From JAAZPG01 sp012797375 (GTDB taxonomy: Bacteria; Acidobacteriota; Aminicenantia; Aminicenantales; UBA4085), in NCBI GenBank assembly GCA_937868205.1, contig CALMMC010000135.1:1-35816 (forward strand): a stretch of 35,816 nt of DNA. Direction: 5' to 3'. Of this stretch, positions 13,342 through 21,194 are shown piece by piece. The position numbers were made by a program, and so were the translations under genes. The notes beneath the pieces are model-generated. The model saw nothing but the letters and a program-made list of their open reading frames with translations. It was not told the origin of the DNA and searched no databases. Every line of letters starts with the position of its first letter. The first letter of the stretch is position 1.

Positions 13342-15507
13342 TCATTCCCCCGGCGCCGGCGGCCGGGGGGCTTGGTCCAAGTAATCCTGCAGGCTCGTTT
13401 TCCGGACGATCGCCAGGGCTTCCTCGGCCGTTATCCCGATTTTCCGCCGGAGCGATTCCAGGATGCGGACGATGGAGAGGGCGACTTCGGGAGAGATGGC
13501 CGCGCCCTGGGGCCGGTCCTTCAGGAAGGCGATGGAATCGAAAAGCACGGCGTTGGCCTCGGCGTAAGAGACCGGGGGCCGGGCCCCGAACGCCTTCACC
13601 CATTCCGGTTTGCCCAGGACGTCGTTGGCGTGAAGCTGGACGAGATACGTCGCCCGCCCGATCAGCTTGAGATTCGAGGGGCTGACGTTGGTCATCGTGT
13701 TTCCCACGACCTTTCCAAGCTTGGCCATGACGGCCGTAGAGTGGGCGTTGAGGATCATCTTCAAGGCGATTTGCTGACGGATCCCCATCGGATCGTTTTC
13801 CCGGGACACGGCGAATTCGACGTCGATCCGGGGACTTGGAAAAACGCCTCCGGCCGCTTTCTTCTCCTTATTTAGATCGCAGATGGAAAGGACGCCCAGG
13901 GCCGCGCCCTTTTCCGCCGCGAGCTCGGCGAACCGGAAAAACGTGGATCGCGGGTTCCGGCTTTCCCCGATCTCGTCCCCGACGAGAGCCAGGATCGCCA
14001 CGTCCCCTTTTTGGGGGGCTCGCTTTTGGACGTTTGTTCCTCCGAAGGAAAAATCGTAGAGGGCGGCCTGATCGTCTCCCGCCCGGGCGAGGCTTTGAAG
14101 GGCCTTGTCCCTGAGGTAGACGTCGTCGATTTCGTTTTCGAACGGTTTGCGGTAGAACAGCGGATCGAGCCCGCGAAAGGGCCGTCCGAGAAAAGCCTCC
14201 CAGGCTTGAGCGCGAGCCTCGGCCGCCGTCCAGACCTGGATCCAGCTTTTCCTCCGCGGTTCGCGGACCGTGTCCAGCGGGGCCAGCCGGAAGGTCGGGC
14301 TGCGCTCGGTGCTGTCGATGAAGACGGTGATCAAACCCTCCCGGGCGAAATACGTCGACATGCGCCCGCCGGCGTAAGCCCGGGCTTCGAGGTCCGTCAA
14401 GCGGGCGATCTCTCCGGCCTTGCGCTTGATTTCCGGAAGAAGCGGGGCGAAGGCCTTGAGCCGATCCTCGAGGCTTGTTTCCCGGGAGAAGCCCAACCGG
14501 CCCATTTCCTTTTTCGACAGCATCGTCCGCAACACCCGCTCGACGGCCGTCTCCAGGGCGCTTCCGACGACGAACGTCTCGATCGTCGTCGCCTGCATCC
14601 GCGTCGACCCGGTGATCGCCTGGGGGCCGGTCGTCAGGTTGATCTTGGTGATGCCCGGATCCTCCAAGACGATCCGGCTTCGCTCGAACGGCCGGAGAAG
14701 GTCGTCCGGGTTGTTGTAAACGAAGAACAGAGCTTTTCGCGATTCGGCGGGATCATATCCGGGACGGGCCTTCCGGTCCTCCAGGGCCGCCCGGATCGTT
14801 CCGATCACCGATGACGTTTCCCCTCCCTCTGTGACGCAGACGACGACGTCCCCCGGCTTAATCCCGCGGTCGTGAAGCTGGAGGCGGCCGATGAGCTGAA
14901 GATCCTCGAATCCCTCGAGCGAGCTGATCAAAGCCCGGTCGGCCCCGGTCATCTCGCCGATCAATTCGTCTTCAACGGCCGGATCGAGACGGGCGGAACA
15001 TTTCGCCCAGAGGCCCGGTTCGTTCTTCTTAAGGCCCCCCCAGAACGGCCGCCAGAAGGCGCTCTCGACTTGCTTGGCCAGCCGTCCGGTGGCCCCGCAG
15101 CCGTACATGTAGATCTTCCGCCGGCCGAGCATCGCCGCGGCGAACGCCTCCGTAAGGCGCTCGACCCGGCCGAGCTGCTCCGGATCGCGGACGAGGCCGT
15201 CGAGCTTGAGGGCGATGTCCTCGTCCACTCCGAACAGCATCCGCAGCCCCTCGGCCGTATCGGCGGCGATGCGGCGGCCGAGCATCCAGGTTTTGGGATG
15301 GCGCTGCTCGGTCAGGAGGGTGTGAAGCTGGAAGGGCGTTTTTTGAACGACATAGTCGATGGATTCGGCGGAGACGGCAATGCCCAGGAGCTTTAAAAGA
15401 TTCTCTTCGCCGGGGCCGGCCGCCGGGGCCAGAAGGGCGGCCGCCAGGAGAAAGGCGGCTGTCCGCGGCCAAGGGGATTTCCGCTCAGCCGTATTGATGC
15501 GTGTCAT
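13342..15507 (-). CDS. MurQ/GKRP-like double-SIS protein with an N-terminal export signal
   Basis: A 721-residue protein. Residues 11-31 (SPWPRTAAFLLAAALLAPAAG) look like a signal peptide or membrane anchor. The rest resembles N-acetylmuramic acid 6-phosphate etherase and glucokinase regulatory protein. SIS-type phosphosugar site GCGATGRLAKQVES is at residues 136-149, GGDR-like GADRALISSLEGFED at about 188-202, TGPQAITGSTRMQATTIE at 293-310, and MAKLGKVVGNTMTNV near the C-terminus. It is more than twice the length of MurQ (~300 residues) and close to GKRP with its two SIS domains. Phosphosugar ligands are normally cytoplasmic, so an export signal is odd. It is the last gene of the tatA-tatC operon, overlapping the dCMP deaminase gene by 23 bases. 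Function is uncertain; a sugar-binding or peptidoglycan-sensing role is inference. Confidence 0.8.
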   Translation of the reverse strand: MTRINTAERKSPWPRTAAFLLAAALLAPAAGPGEENLLKLLGIAVSAESIDYVVQKTPFQLHTLLTEQRHPKTWMLGRRIAADTAEGLRMLFGVDEDIALKLDGLVRDPEQLGRVERLTEAFAAAMLGRRKIYMYGCGATGRLAKQVESAFWRPFWGGLKKNEPGLWAKCSARLDPAVEDELIGEMTGADRALISSLEGFEDLQLIGRLQLHDRGIKPGDVVVCVTEGGETSSVIGTIRAALEDRKARPGYDPAESRKALFFVYNNPDDLLRPFERSRIVLEDPGITKINLTTGPQAITGSTRMQATTIETFVVGSALETAVERVLRTMLSKKEMGRLGFSRETSLEDRLKAFAPLLPEIKRKAGEIARLTDLEARAYAGGRMSTYFAREGLITVFIDSTERSPTFRLAPLDTVREPRRKSWIQVWTAAEARAQAWEAFLGRPFRGLDPLFYRKPFENEIDDVYLRDKALQSLARAGDDQAALYDFSFGGTNVQKRAPQKGDVAILALVGDEIGESRNPRSTFFRFAELAAEKGAALGVLSICDLNKEKKAAGGVFPSPRIDVEFAVSRENDPMGIRQQIALKMILNAHSTAVMAKLGKVVGNTMTNVSPSNLKLIGRATYLVQLHANDVLGKPEWVKAFGARPPVSYAEANAVLFDSIAFLKDRPQGAAISPEVALSIVRILESLRRKIGITAEEALAIVRKTSLQDYLDQAPRPPAPGE

Positions 15508-15991
15508 CGAGGATGTCTCCCTCCCGCCAGGCTCGGGCCCAATCGTCGACGAGAAAGGCCGTGGAGCCGCCGGCGGCCGTGGAACAAACGATTCGGACCA
15601 GGCCGGCGTTGATGATCATTTTTTTGCAGATGAAACAAGGAAAAGCGTCGACCGGCCGGCCGTCCGGGACGCTCCCGAAAATATACATGTCGCCGCGAAG
15701 CAGGCTGACGCCCGCCCGGGCGGCGTTGATGATCGCGTTCTGCTCGGCGTGAACGCTCCGGCAGAGCTCGTAGCGCTGGCCGTGGGGGATTTGGAGCTTG
15801 TCCCGAAGGCAGAACCCGTGCTCGATGCTGTCCCGCGTTTTGCGGGGCGCGCCGGCGTATCCCGTCGAGACGATCTGATCGTCGCGGACGATCAGGGCGC
15901 CGATGGATCGGCGCCAGCAGGTGCTCCGCCGGGCGACTTCGCGGGCGATCCCGAGGTAATACTCATCCTTGGAGATGCGGGGCGTATTCAT
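15485..15991 (-). CDS. dCMP deaminase family protein
   Basis: A 168-residue zinc-dependent cytidine/deoxycytidylate deaminase. The catalytic motif HAEQNAI gives His81 and Glu83, and Cys119 and Cys122 in PCFICKKMIINAGL complete the zinc site. The N-terminal SKDEYYLGIAREVARRSTC is typical of dCMP deaminases (ComEB-like), which convert dCMP to dUMP for dTMP synthesis. It overlaps the kinase gene upstream by ATGA and the MurQ-like gene downstream by 23 bases. Pairing with a nucleotide kinase supports a deoxynucleotide role. Confidence 0.92.
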   Translation of the reverse strand: MNTPRISKDEYYLGIAREVARRSTCWRRSIGALIVRDDQIVSTGYAGAPRKTRDSIEHGFCLRDKLQIPHGQRYELCRSVHAEQNAIINAARAGVSLLRGDMYIFGSVPDGRPVDAFPCFICKKMIINAGLVRIVCSTAAGGSTAFLVDDWARAWREGDILDDTHQYG

Positions 15992-16530
15992 AGGAAAGCC
16001 TCCAGCCGGCTGTGCAATTCCTCGAGCGTCCCGTCGTTGCTCACGACGGCGTCGGCCATTTCAAAACAACGGTGGATCTGCTGGGCGGCCGGGTTCGAGC
16101 TCCGCTCCTCCGCTTCCTTGCGGAGGAACTCCTCCAGGGTGGCGGCCGATTCGTCCCGGCCGCGCCGGCGGGCGCGCTCGAACCGGAGGGGGGCGGGGGC
16201 GTCGACGGCCAGGAGGATGAATCCGTCTTCCTTCCGGAGGCGCTCGACCTCGGCCGGGTTGCGGATGCTGTCGATGACCGTCGGCCCGGTCACGAGCTTA
16301 AGCAGGCGGCGGGCCAGGATGTCGGGGCCGCCTTTCCGGCGGAGCTCGTTTCCCTTGGCGATCAGATGGTCCCGGTCGGCCGGAAGGCCGGCCGCGGCCA
16401 GCTCTTCCCGGATAATGTCGGAGAGGCTCCGGTGGGCATAGCCGCGGGCGGCGAAAAAAGCCGCGGCCTCGCCTTTGCCCGCCCCGTTGGGTCCGGTCAG
16501 GCCGATGAGCCGGGGCCGGAGGGAGCTCAT
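15988..16530 (-). CDS. P-loop nucleotide kinase, dephospho-CoA-kinase/dNMP-kinase-like
   Basis: A 180-residue P-loop kinase. The Walker A loop is GPNGAGKGE (residues 13-21). It continues with HRSLSDIIREEL, a lid-type stretch RFERARRRGR and a conserved DSIRNPAEVERLRK segment. These features match the group of small AAA/NMP kinases annotated as dephospho-CoA-kinase-like or deoxynucleoside monophosphate kinases. Pairing with dCMP deaminase favours a (d)NMP substrate, but this is inference. The start at 16530 overlaps tatC by ATGA; the longer upstream frame is an out-of-frame shadow of tatC. Confidence 0.85.
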   Translation of the reverse strand: MSSLRPRLIGLTGPNGAGKGEAAAFFAARGYAHRSLSDIIREELAAAGLPADRDHLIAKGNELRRKGGPDILARRLLKLVTGPTVIDSIRNPAEVERLRKEDGFILLAVDAPAPLRFERARRRGRDESAATLEEFLRKEAEERSSNPAAQQIHRCFEMADAVVSNDGTLEELHSRLEAFL

Positions 16531-17315
16531 GAGGCTTCCTCGGCGGCTGCTTTTTCCTTCGCCCGCCGCTCCCTCCGGTCCTTCCGCTCCTTCCCGAAGA
16601 AAAAGGCGACGGCGATGCCCAGGCTGTAAAGCGCCAGCATCGGGACGGCCAGGATGCTCTGGCTGATCATGTCGGGCGTCGGGGTGATGATCGCGGCGAT
16701 GACGAAGATGACCAGGACCGCGTACTTGAACTTGCGGACCATCCATCGCGAGGTGATCAATCCCATTTTCGATAAGAACAGGATGAGGATCGGCAGCTCG
16801 AAGACGAGGCCGATGCCGACGAGCATCTTGATGGTCAGGTTGAAGAAGTCGTTGACCGTGATCACCGCTTGGAAATCCGAGCCGAGCTGGAGGAAGAACC
16901 GGCAGGCGAACGGGTACGCGATGTAATAAGCGAACGCCGCCCCGCCGATGAAGAAGACGGAAGTGAAGAGGACGAAGGGAAAGACGTATTTCTTCTCCTT
17001 TTGGTAGAGGCCGGGAGCGACGAATTTCCAGAGCTGGTAGAAGATGTACGGCGAGACGGCGAACAAGGCCGCCAGGAACGAGACCTTGATGTAGAGCATG
17101 AAGGGCTCGGTCAGCGTCCGGAAGGCGAGCTGTTCGCCCTCGGGCAGAAACCGGGTCAGGGGGCGGGAGAGAAAATGGAAAATGTCCTTGCTGAAGATGT
17201 AAGCCGGGAAGACGGCGATGAAGAGGGAAAGCACCGAGCGGAAGAGACGGGTCCGGAGGTCTTCGAGATGCTCGAGGAAGGTCATCTCGTCAGGAGCTTT
17301 TCGAGTCTTCCCCAT
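16527..17315 (-). CDS. tatC: Sec-independent (Tat) protein translocase subunit TatC
   Basis: A 262-residue, six-helix inner-membrane protein, the signal-peptide receptor of the twin-arginine pathway that exports folded proteins. The cytoplasmic N-terminus carries the signature MTFLEHLEDLRTRLFRS with the essential Glu. The conserved loop LTEPFMLYIKVSF, the PYIFYQLWKFVAPGLYQKEK stretch and the FELPILILFL helix are all present. It ends in a charged Lys/Arg/Glu tail. It starts 26 bases inside the 3' end of tatA. Confidence 0.96.
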   Translation of the reverse strand: MGKTRKAPDEMTFLEHLEDLRTRLFRSVLSLFIAVFPAYIFSKDIFHFLSRPLTRFLPEGEQLAFRTLTEPFMLYIKVSFLAALFAVSPYIFYQLWKFVAPGLYQKEKKYVFPFVLFTSVFFIGGAAFAYYIAYPFACRFFLQLGSDFQAVITVNDFFNLTIKMLVGIGLVFELPILILFLSKMGLITSRWMVRKFKYAVLVIFVIAAIITPTPDMISQSILAVPMLALYSLGIAVAFFFGKERKDRRERRAKEKAAAEEAS

Positions 17316-17562
17316 TCCCCGAAAGATCCTTCCTGAGATCGGCTTCGCGCAGGTCCTTTTTGAGGTCGGCTTGGAGGGATTTGAATTCCTCGACGCGGAT
17401 CTGCTCTTCGAATTTTTCCTTGATGTCTTCAGTGGATTTTTTGAATTCCCGGACGGCCTTGCCGATGGTCCGGCCGATTTCCGGGAGCTTGCGGGGGCCG
17501 AAAATGAGCAAGGCGAGCCCCATGATGACGATCAGTTCCGGCAAGCCGATATTTCCGAACAT
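17290..17562 (-). CDS. tatA: Tat translocase subunit TatA/TatB
   Basis: A 90-residue single-helix protein of the twin-arginine translocase. The transmembrane helix (LPELIVIMGLALLIF) is followed by the hallmark FGPRKLPEIGRTIGKAVREFKKS hinge and amphipathic helix, then a charged coiled-coil-like tail. The length and FGPxKLPE fit TatA; the slightly long charged tail leaves TatB possible. It is the first gene of the operon tatA-tatC-kinase-deaminase-MurQ-like, with its own promoter. Confidence 0.93.
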   Translation of the reverse strand: MFGNIGLPELIVIMGLALLIFGPRKLPEIGRTIGKAVREFKKSTEDIKEKFEEQIRVEEFKSLQADLKKDLREADLRKDLSGNGEDSKSS

Positions 17563-17593
17563 GGGCGTTTCTGATTTTCGGGAAAGCCTTCAA

Positions 17594-17622
17594 AATATAG
17601 ACCGGGAATCAGGGGAAGTCAA
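17594..17622 (-). promoter_or_regulatory. Putative sigma70 promoter of the tatA operon
   Basis: On the minus strand, TTGACT (17622-17617) and TATATT (17599-17594) are separated by exactly 17 bases. The start near 17587 gives a leader of about 25 bases before the tatA ATG at 17562. Confidence 0.65.
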
Positions 17623-17632
17623 GAACCGCGCC

Positions 17633-17662
17633 TTTACTTAGGCTCGCCCGGCGTGATAAGAT
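17633..17662 (+). promoter_or_regulatory. Putative extended -10 promoter of the S41 protease operon
   Basis: TTTACT (17633-17638) and TAAGAT (17657-17662) with an 18-base spacer; TG one base before the -10 gives an extended -10. It lies back to back with the tatA promoter and 17 bases before the ATG at 17679. Confidence 0.45.
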
Positions 17663-17678
17663 TTGCCGTCGGAAATTC

Positions 17679-19241
17679 ATGAAAAACAAGACGTTATTCC
17701 TTCTCCTGGGGGCCGGCATTCTGTTCGGCGCCGCCGTTCGTCCGGGGGATCCCTGGGTGGAAGGGCGGGAGAAGGTCGGGGCCATGGCCGGCCTGATTCA
17801 AGCCGAATATTTCCGAACGGCGGAGGCGGACAAGATGGCCCGGGCGGCCGTCCGGGGGATGCTCGAGACGCTCGATCCCCATTCGTATCTGCTTGATCCG
17901 GACAACCTGGCCCGGATGTCCGAGGAGCAGCGGGGGGCCTATTTCGGCCTGGGAATCCAGATTCAGAAGCACATGGACAAGCTCGTCGTGATCGCTCCGA
18001 TCGAGGGCACGCCCGCCTGGAGGATGGGCCTCCAAGCCGGCGACACCATCACCCATATCGAGGGCGAAAGCACGGTCTTGATCTCGGCCAACGACGCGGT
18101 CTCCAAGCTCCGCGGCCCCAAGGGGACCAAGGTCGCGATCACGGTGGCCCGCGAGGGGCTGGAAAAGCCGTTCGATCTGACGATCACCCGGGAGGAGATC
18201 CCCCTGTATTCGGTCCCCTACGCCTTTATGCTCGACGAGGCCACGGGGTACGTTTTTATCCGCTATTTCGCCGAGAACACGACCGCCGAGCTGGAGGCGA
18301 AGCTTGAGACGTTGAGAAACGCGGGGATGAAAAACCTGGTCCTCGACCTGCGGGGCAACGTCGGCGGACCCTTGTTCCAGGCGATCGGCGTCGCCGACGA
18401 ATTTCTCGCCCGGGGCGAGTCGATTGTCTCGATCCGGGGACGGAATCCCGATTTCGACCGTCAATATCCGGCGACCCGCAACGGCCAGTATGAAGCCGTT
18501 CCCCTGGTCGTTCTCATCAGCCAAGGGAGCGCCAGCGCCTCGGAGATCGTCGCCGGGGCGGTGATGGATCACGACCGGGGTCTTATCCTGGGCGAGGATT
18601 CCTGGGGCAAGAGCCTGGTCCAAAAGATGTTCCCCCTCTCCGAGGATACGGCCATGGCCTTGACCATCGCCCGCTATTACACGCCGAGCGGCCGCTCCCT
18701 CCAGCGAGACTACTCTCACCTGGACGATTATTTCCTCGACACCAAGGTCCTCGCCGAATCGGACCGGGAAGTGAAATACACGGACAAGGGCCGCAAGGTC
18801 CTGGGGCAGGGGGGCATCACCCCGGACCTCACGGTCGTCTTCAACCTTCTGCCGTATACCGCCGAGCTCCGCATCCGCGGCGCGTTTTTCGCTTATGCCC
18901 GAAAATTCACGTCCCGCCAGACGCCCCTGTCCAAGAAATTTGTCTTTCCAGCGGATGGAAACGCCGCCCGGCCGGCCCCGGGGATGATTCAGCTCAGTCG
19001 AGTCTTTCTTGCCGATGCGGCCGTTCTGGAGGATTTCCGGGCTTTTTTGATTGAGAACAAGATGCCGGCCGACGAAACAAAATTCAAGGAAGCCGCGGTC
19101 GAGGTCAAGCGCGAGCTCGAGCGGGAAATCGCTTCCCTGCTTTGGGGGGGCGAGGAGGGTTGGCGGGCGTTCGAGAAGAACGACCCGGTGATTCTGAAAG
19201 CGCTCGAGGTCATGCCCGAGGCGGCGAGGATGATCCAATGA
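17679..19241 (+). CDS. S41 family C-terminal processing peptidase (CtpA-like), periplasmic
   Basis: A 520-residue serine protease with a signal peptide (residues 3-20). A PDZ domain (about residues 85-170, containing GLQAGDTITHIEG) is followed by the S41 catalytic core. Nucleophile Ser286 lies in GSASASEIVAGA and base Lys311 in SWGKSLVQ, 25 residues apart as in E. coli Prc (Ser430/Lys455). VLDLRGNVGG is the conserved S41 strand. Such enzymes trim C-termini of envelope proteins. About 180 residues follow the core as an Arg/Glu-rich C-terminal extension of unknown role. It opens the operon that continues with rpiB through an ATGA overlap. Confidence 0.94.
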   Translation: MKNKTLFLLLGAGILFGAAVRPGDPWVEGREKVGAMAGLIQAEYFRTAEADKMARAAVRGMLETLDPHSYLLDPDNLARMSEEQRGAYFGLGIQIQKHMDKLVVIAPIEGTPAWRMGLQAGDTITHIEGESTVLISANDAVSKLRGPKGTKVAITVAREGLEKPFDLTITREEIPLYSVPYAFMLDEATGYVFIRYFAENTTAELEAKLETLRNAGMKNLVLDLRGNVGGPLFQAIGVADEFLARGESIVSIRGRNPDFDRQYPATRNGQYEAVPLVVLISQGSASASEIVAGAVMDHDRGLILGEDSWGKSLVQKMFPLSEDTAMALTIARYYTPSGRSLQRDYSHLDDYFLDTKVLAESDREVKYTDKGRKVLGQGGITPDLTVVFNLLPYTAELRIRGAFFAYARKFTSRQTPLSKKFVFPADGNAARPAPGMIQLSRVFLADAAVLEDFRAFLIENKMPADETKFKEAAVEVKRELEREIASLLWGGEEGWRAFEKNDPVILKALEVMPEAARMIQ

Positions 19242-19690
19242 ACATCGCCCTGGCTTCCGACCATGCCGGTTTCGAAATGAAGGAAATGATCGCCCGGTTT
19301 TTGACCGGGCGGGGCGTGGATTTCGCGGATCTCGGGTCGCGGGCGGGAGAATCGGTGGACTACGTCGATTACGCCGCCGCGGCCGCCGAGGCCGTCCTGG
19401 CCGGAACCTGCGACCGGGCGATCCTGGTTTGCGGAACGGGGATCGGCATGGCCATGGCGGCCAACAAGTTTCCGGGCATCCGGGCGACCGTCTGCTGGAC
19501 GCCGGCGACGGCCGAAATGGCCCGCCGGCACAACAACTCCAACTGCCTGACCCTGGGTGGACGGATTTTGGACAACCAGACCGCCTTGGAAATCGTCCGG
19601 GTTTGGCTCGAGACGCCTTTTGACGGAGGCCGGCACGAACGCCGGCTGGCCAAGATCGCCGAAATTGAAAAGAAATCCTGCGGTTGCTGA
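19238..19690 (+). CDS. rpiB: Ribose 5-phosphate isomerase B
   Basis: A 150-residue RpiB/LacAB-family isomerase that interconverts ribose 5-phosphate and ribulose 5-phosphate. Family motifs are present: ASDHAGFEMKE at the N-terminus, YVDYAAAAAEAV, the active-site loop ILVCGTGIGMAMAANKFPGIRA, and HNNSNCLTLGGRI. The start is the ATG that overlaps the protease stop by ATGA; the longer frame upstream is shadow. The C-terminus ends in KKSCGC. It feeds PRPP supply, fitting the purine genes downstream. Confidence 0.95.
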   Translation: MNIALASDHAGFEMKEMIARFLTGRGVDFADLGSRAGESVDYVDYAAAAAEAVLAGTCDRAILVCGTGIGMAMAANKFPGIRATVCWTPATAEMARRHNNSNCLTLGGRILDNQTALEIVRVWLETPFDGGRHERRLAKIAEIEKKSCGC

Positions 19691-19727
19691 AAGGCCGCCG
19701 TTGAGTAATGTGATTGAGGAGGACGTG

Positions 19728-21167
19728 ATGACTATGCCGCTGTCGGAAAAAACCGCAAAGCTCGTGGACCGCATCGAACGCAACAGCCTCTGGCGCCAAC
19801 GGGAATGCCTCAACCTCATTCCCTCGGAATCGACGCCCTCGCTGCTCGTGAAAATATGCGAGATGGCCGATCCGTCGGGCCGATACGCCGAGCACCGGAC
19901 GATGAAGGGCGAGGAAGTCTATTTTTACCAGGGGATCGATTTCATCAAGGACGTTGAAATTGAAGCCCGCCGGGAGCTAGCCGCCTTTTTCGGCTGCGTC
20001 GACGTCGAGCTCCGGCCCGTCAGCGGGCAGATGGCCAACGAGATCGTTTTCAAGGGCGTCACGAAGTTCCTGAACCGGGGCCGGGCCGAGGGCCAAGTCT
20101 CCCGCCGGATGCGCTTGGTGATGAACAACGACCTGGGCAAGGGAGGCCATCTCAGCTCCCAGCCGATGGGCGCGCTTTATAATTGGATCGAGGAAGATCC
20201 GGCTACGGGCAAGGAGAACGTGGTCAACTTTCCCGTCCGGAAAGACAACCCCTACAAGATCGACCTTGAGGCGCTGGCCGCGCTTCTCGAGGTCAAGAAG
20301 CCCGAGCTGATCGTCTTCGGCAAGAGCATGTTCCTTCATCCCGAGCCGGTCGCCTTCGCCGCCGGGATCGTCAAGGACTGGCCGAAGCGCCCGGTGATCA
20401 TGTACGACATGGCCCACGTCCTGGGCCTTTACGGGGCCTTTCAGGAGCCGTTTCAGGACGGCGCCGACATCGTGACCGGGAGCACCCACAAGACCTTCTT
20501 CGGTCCCCAGCGCGGGCTCGTGGCCGGAAACATCGCTCCGTCCTCGCCGCTGAAAAATCTCTGGACCGACATCCGTGGCCGGGCTTTCCCCGGCTCGACT
20601 TCGAATCACCACCTGGCCACCCTGCTGGGTCTCCTGATGGCTTCTTATGAGATGAACGCCTTCAAAAAGGAGCTTCAGACCGCGGTCCGGGCCAATGCCA
20701 AATCATTCGCCGCCTCGCTCAAGGCCCAGGGCATTCCGGTCGAGGGCGACCCGGCCGACGGATACACGGACACCCACCAAGTGATCATCCGGGTCAGCTC
20801 CTTCGGTCCCGGCATGGAGATCGCCCGCCGGCTGGAGGACAACAACATCGTGACGAACTACCAGGCCCTCCCCGACGACGAGACGTTCCTCGTTTCGAGC
20901 GGCATCCGGATGGGGGTCCAGGAAATGACCCGGTTCGGAATGACGGGGAAGGATTTCGACGTCGTCGCCGGCTTGATCGCCGACTGCGTCATCCGCAACC
21001 GCCGGGTCAAGGACGACGTCGCGGCGTTCCGCCGGAAGTTCTCCGAGATGAAGTACTGTCTGCCGGCCGCGGAAGCCGTGCCCTTGGCCGCCCGCGTCTT
21101 CGCCGCGGCGATGCCGGCCTCAAACATCGGCCGGGCGTTCGCCGAGGCCGTCGGGCGCGTCTCTTAA
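19728..21167 (+). CDS. glyA: Serine hydroxymethyltransferase family PLP enzyme, divergent
   Basis: A 479-residue fold-type I PLP enzyme of the GlyA family. The lysine is Lys255 in TGSTHKTFFGPQRG, and DMAHVLGL (228-234) is the PLP-ring aspartate region. LNLIPSES and NDLGKGGHLSSQ-type segments match SHMT. It is longer than usual (~420) and the segment after YAE reads HRTMKGEEVYFYQG in place of GYPGKRYYGG, so it is a separate subfamily; Gly/Ser interconversion is likely but another beta-hydroxy amino acid substrate is possible. The start at 19728 has GAGGAGG 5 bases upstream. The longer frame reaching back into rpiB is shadow. It is followed by purD, which uses glycine. Confidence 0.9.
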   Translation: MTMPLSEKTAKLVDRIERNSLWRQRECLNLIPSESTPSLLVKICEMADPSGRYAEHRTMKGEEVYFYQGIDFIKDVEIEARRELAAFFGCVDVELRPVSGQMANEIVFKGVTKFLNRGRAEGQVSRRMRLVMNNDLGKGGHLSSQPMGALYNWIEEDPATGKENVVNFPVRKDNPYKIDLEALAALLEVKKPELIVFGKSMFLHPEPVAFAAGIVKDWPKRPVIMYDMAHVLGLYGAFQEPFQDGADIVTGSTHKTFFGPQRGLVAGNIAPSSPLKNLWTDIRGRAFPGSTSNHHLATLLGLLMASYEMNAFKKELQTAVRANAKSFAASLKAQGIPVEGDPADGYTDTHQVIIRVSSFGPGMEIARRLEDNNIVTNYQALPDDETFLVSSGIRMGVQEMTRFGMTGKDFDVVAGLIADCVIRNRRVKDDVAAFRRKFSEMKYCLPAAEAVPLAARVFAAAMPASNIGRAFAEAVGRVS

Positions 21168-21194
21168 GCCGTCCCTTCGGGAAGGAGCGGAACG

